Assembly: GCF_002269385.1 (NCBI RefSeq)
Contig: NZ_CP022957.1
Location: 429,001 to 493,000 of the forward strand
Direction: 5' to 3'
Origin: Maribacter cobaltidurans
GTDB taxonomy: Bacteria; Bacteroidota; Bacteroidia; Flavobacteriales; Flavobacteriaceae
Length of the DNA: 64,000 bases
The notes below the pieces were generated by a model. That model was not told the DNA's origin, ran no database searches, and worked only from the letters and a program-made list of their open reading frames with translations. Every line of letters begins with the position of its first letter. The first letter of the stretch is position 1. This document shows positions 61,185-64,000 of the stretch, in pieces. A program made the translations under genes and the position numbers.

Positions 61185-63656
61185 TTAAATTTTGAACTGT
61201 AAAGTGGTATAAAAAGTTCTGGGCTCAGAAGGAATAATCCCCGGTCCGGGATAACCTGTAGCCCTTCGGGTGAAATAACTATTGTTCAACACATTATTGA
61301 TCCCCGCCTCGAGCTTCCATTTTTTATAGGTGTATGACAAAGAAAAATCCAGAATATCGTAAGCCGGAATTTCCCCTTCTATACCCCTTTGATTATCATT
61401 TATATCCCTAGGTGCGTTGGTTGCATCCGTAAACTGTTTGGACAAATAGGTATATTGTAAACTACCCAGCAGATTTCCGTATCCAAAATTGAGCCCTGTC
61501 TTTAGATTGATGGCTGGAATAAATTCAACCTTATTACCTTCTACATTAGTACTTTCCGATGATACATATTCAGAATCCGTCAATGCCAAGTTCATGAAAT
61601 AGTTCATTTTCAATTTCTCCTCCGCTGGAAAAAAAGTTTCCTTAAGACTCCAGTTTGAAAAGCTTTCCAAACCATAAATAAACGCGGTTCCTATGTTACC
61701 ACGAAAACGAATCACCCTACCCGTTTCCACTTCTTCGCCAACGGCATTTATTCGGGTTTCATTTTTAAGAATCTCACCCAATCTATTATCATACAAAAGT
61801 CCAAATGCACTTACATCATAGGATAAAACGTTCTTGTACCTTCCACGAAACCCGACATCAGAAGTAAAACCATTTTCATCACTGATATTTTTATCTATTT
61901 GAAACGAAGGATTTACTACACGTATATCGCTAAAGGTAACCGACCGATAATTTTGCGAGAAATTACCATAGAATTCAATGTTTGGGTTTAGTTTGTAGGT
62001 GGCACCTAGACCAAGAAGAAGGAACGTCCTATTAAACTCCCTATTATCTTGGACATCTTCGTTCAACAAAGGGTTACCCGCCAAGTCCAATACAATATTC
62101 TTATAACTTCCTATACTTTGTGTTTTTATATGTTCCAACCTAAATCCTGGGGTAAGGGTCAACTTGGAAGTAACATTAAAAATATTTTCGCCAAAGAAGG
62201 CGAGGTTTGCATTTGGAAAATCAAATTCTGATTGTCTTTCATAGTTGGGAAAATCTTCATCGGCAAAGTTAAAATCAGCATTGGTATCGGCAGACCCAGG
62301 ACCCTGTCTTTGATCATTATTGGTCCTATAAATTTTAGACCCCAATAGAAGTGCTGACTGTGAATCTCCCAGCTTATATCTCGTGAGTAAACGGGCCTCT
62401 GCACCCCAGTTTTTAAAATTGTCCACTAATAATTCCCTTGGTTCCTCGAGGTCGTCCGGTTGCGATACCCTATTGGTCCTAAAGCCTAGAGCGCTTCGGG
62501 AGGCATCCAATCCAAATATATTTAGACTAAAATCGGTATTTGTGGAAAATTTATGGTCCAAGCGTGCCGAATATAATTTCCAACTTACATCGAACCAATT
62601 CCTACTTCTGTTGCTATAGGTCGGGTCTTGAATGAATTGTGCATCTGTAAGTCCACCCGGCTGTTGTGCCAAATAATCCAAAAACGTGGTCTCAAGAGTC
62701 AGTTTTGTCCTATCCGAAACTTGATAACCCACATGCGCATAGTAATTTCGGCTATTGTAATTCGAATTTGGCCTAAAACCATTGCCTTCCTTATAATTGA
62801 AATAGGTGTAGTAACTCAATTTCCCTACGGTTCCACTCAGACTGTTAAAGCTTGTTTTGAGATCATAAGAACCCAAAGTCTGTCTGCTCACCCATTCTAT
62901 CTTCTTTGAAGGATTGGGTGCCTTAAACTTAAAGTTGACAAGTCCACCAAATTGCGTCCCATACTGCAAGGAAGCGGCACCTCGTACCACCTGTATTTCC
63001 TCTAACGCTTCCGCCGGAGGTGTATAGTAGCTTTCGGGATATCCCAAAACATCGGCACTAATGTCATAACCGTTCTGCCTTGTATTGAAGTTGGCCGTTC
63101 TATTGGGGTCCAGTCCCCTTCCCCCTATATTTAATTGTAGTCCCGCATCTCCATTATCATAGATATTTAAACCGACTACCTGACTGTAAACCTGCCTTGA
63201 GTTGTTAGCTGCCATATTTCCGGTGATACCTTCCAACAATACAACCTCACTTTTCTTTCCTGCATAGATAGCCGTTCCATCCACTTTTTTCAGTTGTTTT
63301 AGCTCAAATATTTGCTCTCGCTTTTGGGAAAGTACCACTTCCGATAAATTTTGGGTCTTCAGACGCTCCAGTCTTAAATTAAGATTAGTGTCTTCCCTAA
63401 TTGTCAATTCCCTTTCCTGAATTTCAAACTCATAGGCAAAAATTACCAAGGAATATTCTCCCGGTGTTATATTTTTAAAAAGAAAGCGTCCATCCAAATC
63501 CGTTGTCTCCAGACGCTCTAACTGTTTCATATAGATTTCCGCATCAACTACGGGAACTCCTTCCGTATCCACAATTGTACCGGATAAATTAACTTGTCCG
63601 AATGCTGAAAATGTTATTAAAAACAATAGTATGTAGCTATATTCCCTTAATTTCAT
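61185..63656 (-). CDS. TonB-dependent receptor, FecA-like
   Basis: The 823-residue outer-membrane receptor has a signal peptide (to about 20, TFSAFGQ). A CarboxypepD_reg-like domain follows at 22-100 (GTIVDTEGVPVVDAEIYM), then the plug domain with LNIGGRGLDPNRTANFNTRQNGYDI and EEIQVVRGAASLQYG, and a 22-strand barrel ending FYTTLQFKI. The closest pattern is Fe(III) dicitrate/siderophore receptors, so iron import is the best guess. The gene starts 20 bases inside the HTTM gene, so the two are co-expressed. No Fur box could be looked for because the promoter is outside the window. Confidence 0.92.
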   Translation of the reverse strand: MKLREYSYILLFLITFSAFGQVNLSGTIVDTEGVPVVDAEIYMKQLERLETTDLDGRFLFKNITPGEYSLVIFAYEFEIQERELTIREDTNLNLRLERLKTQNLSEVVLSQKREQIFELKQLKKVDGTAIYAGKKSEVVLLEGITGNMAANNSRQVYSQVVGLNIYDNGDAGLQLNIGGRGLDPNRTANFNTRQNGYDISADVLGYPESYYTPPAEALEEIQVVRGAASLQYGTQFGGLVNFKFKAPNPSKKIEWVSRQTLGSYDLKTSFNSLSGTVGKLSYYTYFNYKEGNGFRPNSNYNSRNYYAHVGYQVSDRTKLTLETTFLDYLAQQPGGLTDAQFIQDPTYSNRSRNWFDVSWKLYSARLDHKFSTNTDFSLNIFGLDASRSALGFRTNRVSQPDDLEEPRELLVDNFKNWGAEARLLTRYKLGDSQSALLLGSKIYRTNNDQRQGPGSADTNADFNFADEDFPNYERQSEFDFPNANLAFFGENIFNVTSKLTLTPGFRLEHIKTQSIGSYKNIVLDLAGNPLLNEDVQDNREFNRTFLLLGLGATYKLNPNIEFYGNFSQNYRSVTFSDIRVVNPSFQIDKNISDENGFTSDVGFRGRYKNVLSYDVSAFGLLYDNRLGEILKNETRINAVGEEVETGRVIRFRGNIGTAFIYGLESFSNWSLKETFFPAEEKLKMNYFMNLALTDSEYVSSESTNVEGNKVEFIPAINLKTGLNFGYGNLLGSLQYTYLSKQFTDATNAPRDINDNQRGIEGEIPAYDILDFSLSYTYKKWKLEAGINNVLNNSYFTRRATGYPGPGIIPSEPRTFYTTLQFKI

Positions 63657-64000
63657 CTTTAAATGGTGTTATCCAGTTTTTATGTAAAAACGATTCCTTT
63701 TGACTTGTCAAATCTATTTTGGGGTCTATGAATTGCGTACTTAACCTTCCATTGAGACTCACCTTACAATCCACATAAACCTCAACCGACTTATGGCCAT
63801 CCTTCTCAAAATGATTTTTTAAGAAATGGGCATATTCCAAAATAAAATCCGGTTGAAATGCCATTTGTTTTTCCTGAAAAGGGGTCAAAAAATCGGAGTT
63901 GTTCACATAGAACCAGCGTCCTGTGTCCCCATTGACAATCTTAAACTGTGCGTAGCCTGTCTTCTCCATTAGCATAACTCTCCATGAAAACCTGTACCCT
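63637..64000 (-). CDS. HTTM-domain (vitamin K-dependent gamma-carboxylase-like) protein, C-terminal part
   Basis: The frame is open through the window edge; the visible 121 residues are the C-terminus. It reads RFSWRVMLMEKTGYAQF, then GRWFYVNNSDFLTPFQEKQM and SLNGRLSTQFIDPKIDLTSQ, which I recognise as the end of bacterial HTTM proteins. The start at 63975 is not real, because the same frame carries family residues upstream of it. HTTM proteins have several membrane helices and resemble gamma-glutamyl carboxylase; their role in bacteria is not settled. The stop overlaps the start of the TonB receptor by 20 bases. Confidence 0.85.
   Translation of the reverse strand, partial: GYRFSWRVMLMEKTGYAQFKIVNGDTGRWFYVNNSDFLTPFQEKQMAFQPDFILEYAHFLKNHFEKDGHKSVEVYVDCKVSLNGRLSTQFIDPKIDLTSQKESFLHKNWITPFKDEIKGI

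Noticed and set aside
1-64000. tRNA, rRNA or known riboswitch genes
   Set aside because: All gaps above 100 bases were read; no cloverleaf, 16S/23S signature or riboswitch core was recognised.

Overview
The window looks like chromosomal DNA from a marine Flavobacteriaceae bacterium (Bacteroidota; Maribacter/Zobellia/Arenibacter-like). The reasons are: surface proteins with type IX secretion (T9SS type B) C-terminal domains and SprB-like repeats; several -7 promoter elements of the Bacteroidota form TAnnTTTG; many lipoproteins and TonB-type outer-membrane proteins; and family members typical of this group (DUF5606, DUF1456, flavobacterial M1 and M20 peptidases). About 48 protein genes are supported, plus one gene remnant. 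I see no rRNA, tRNA, CRISPR array, transposase or prophage.

Layout. 1-2.1 kb: partial MATE exporter and mazG. 2.2-6.6 kb: a catabolic-looking run (Tat-exported sugar isomerase-like protein, D-aminoacylase-like lipoprotein, SMP-30-like protein, DinB-like protein) and a lipocalin-like lipoprotein. 6.7-6.9 kb: decayed C-terminus of an outer-membrane barrel protein. 7.1-11.1 kb: compact operon of aquaglyceroporin, alpha/beta esterase, SGNH hydrolase and GH20 hexosaminidase, closed by a strong bidirectional terminator. 11.1-17 kb: large beta-propeller/amidohydrolase, DUF5606, def and ruvX on the minus strand, then dapD. 17.2-25.7 kb: three glycosyltransferases, tsaC-like, cca, ctaA, a PRiA4_ORF3-like gene, a 37-kDa nucleoid-associated protein and a convergent protein with kinase-like signatures.

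25.9-45.4 kb is the accessory heart of the window. A 4149-residue adhesin carries about 29 diverged SprB-like modules. Directly downstream is a paralog with the same N-terminal 690 residues but a different C-terminal half and no recognisable T9SS domain. An ABC-2 type transporter pair and a third T9SS type B surface protein follow. 45.5-64 kb returns to housekeeping and cell-envelope genes: uvrB, an M20 peptidase, hsp20, DUF2254, a TerB-like protein, DUF1456, sucC, a Lon-substrate-domain protein, lysA, a thioredoxin-like protein, an M1 aminopeptidase, guaB, and a TonB-dependent receptor overlapping an HTTM-domain gene that runs off the window.

How the genes fit together. dapD and lysA serve diaminopimelate/lysine synthesis. 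def, ruvX, cca, tsaC and uvrB serve translation and DNA maintenance. The exported hydrolases suggest degradation of acetylated amino-sugar glycans and peptides. The surface cluster is probably for adhesion or gliding, by analogy with SprB. Several enzymes keep their fold signatures but have changed canonical metal-ligand positions; these are listed as findings.
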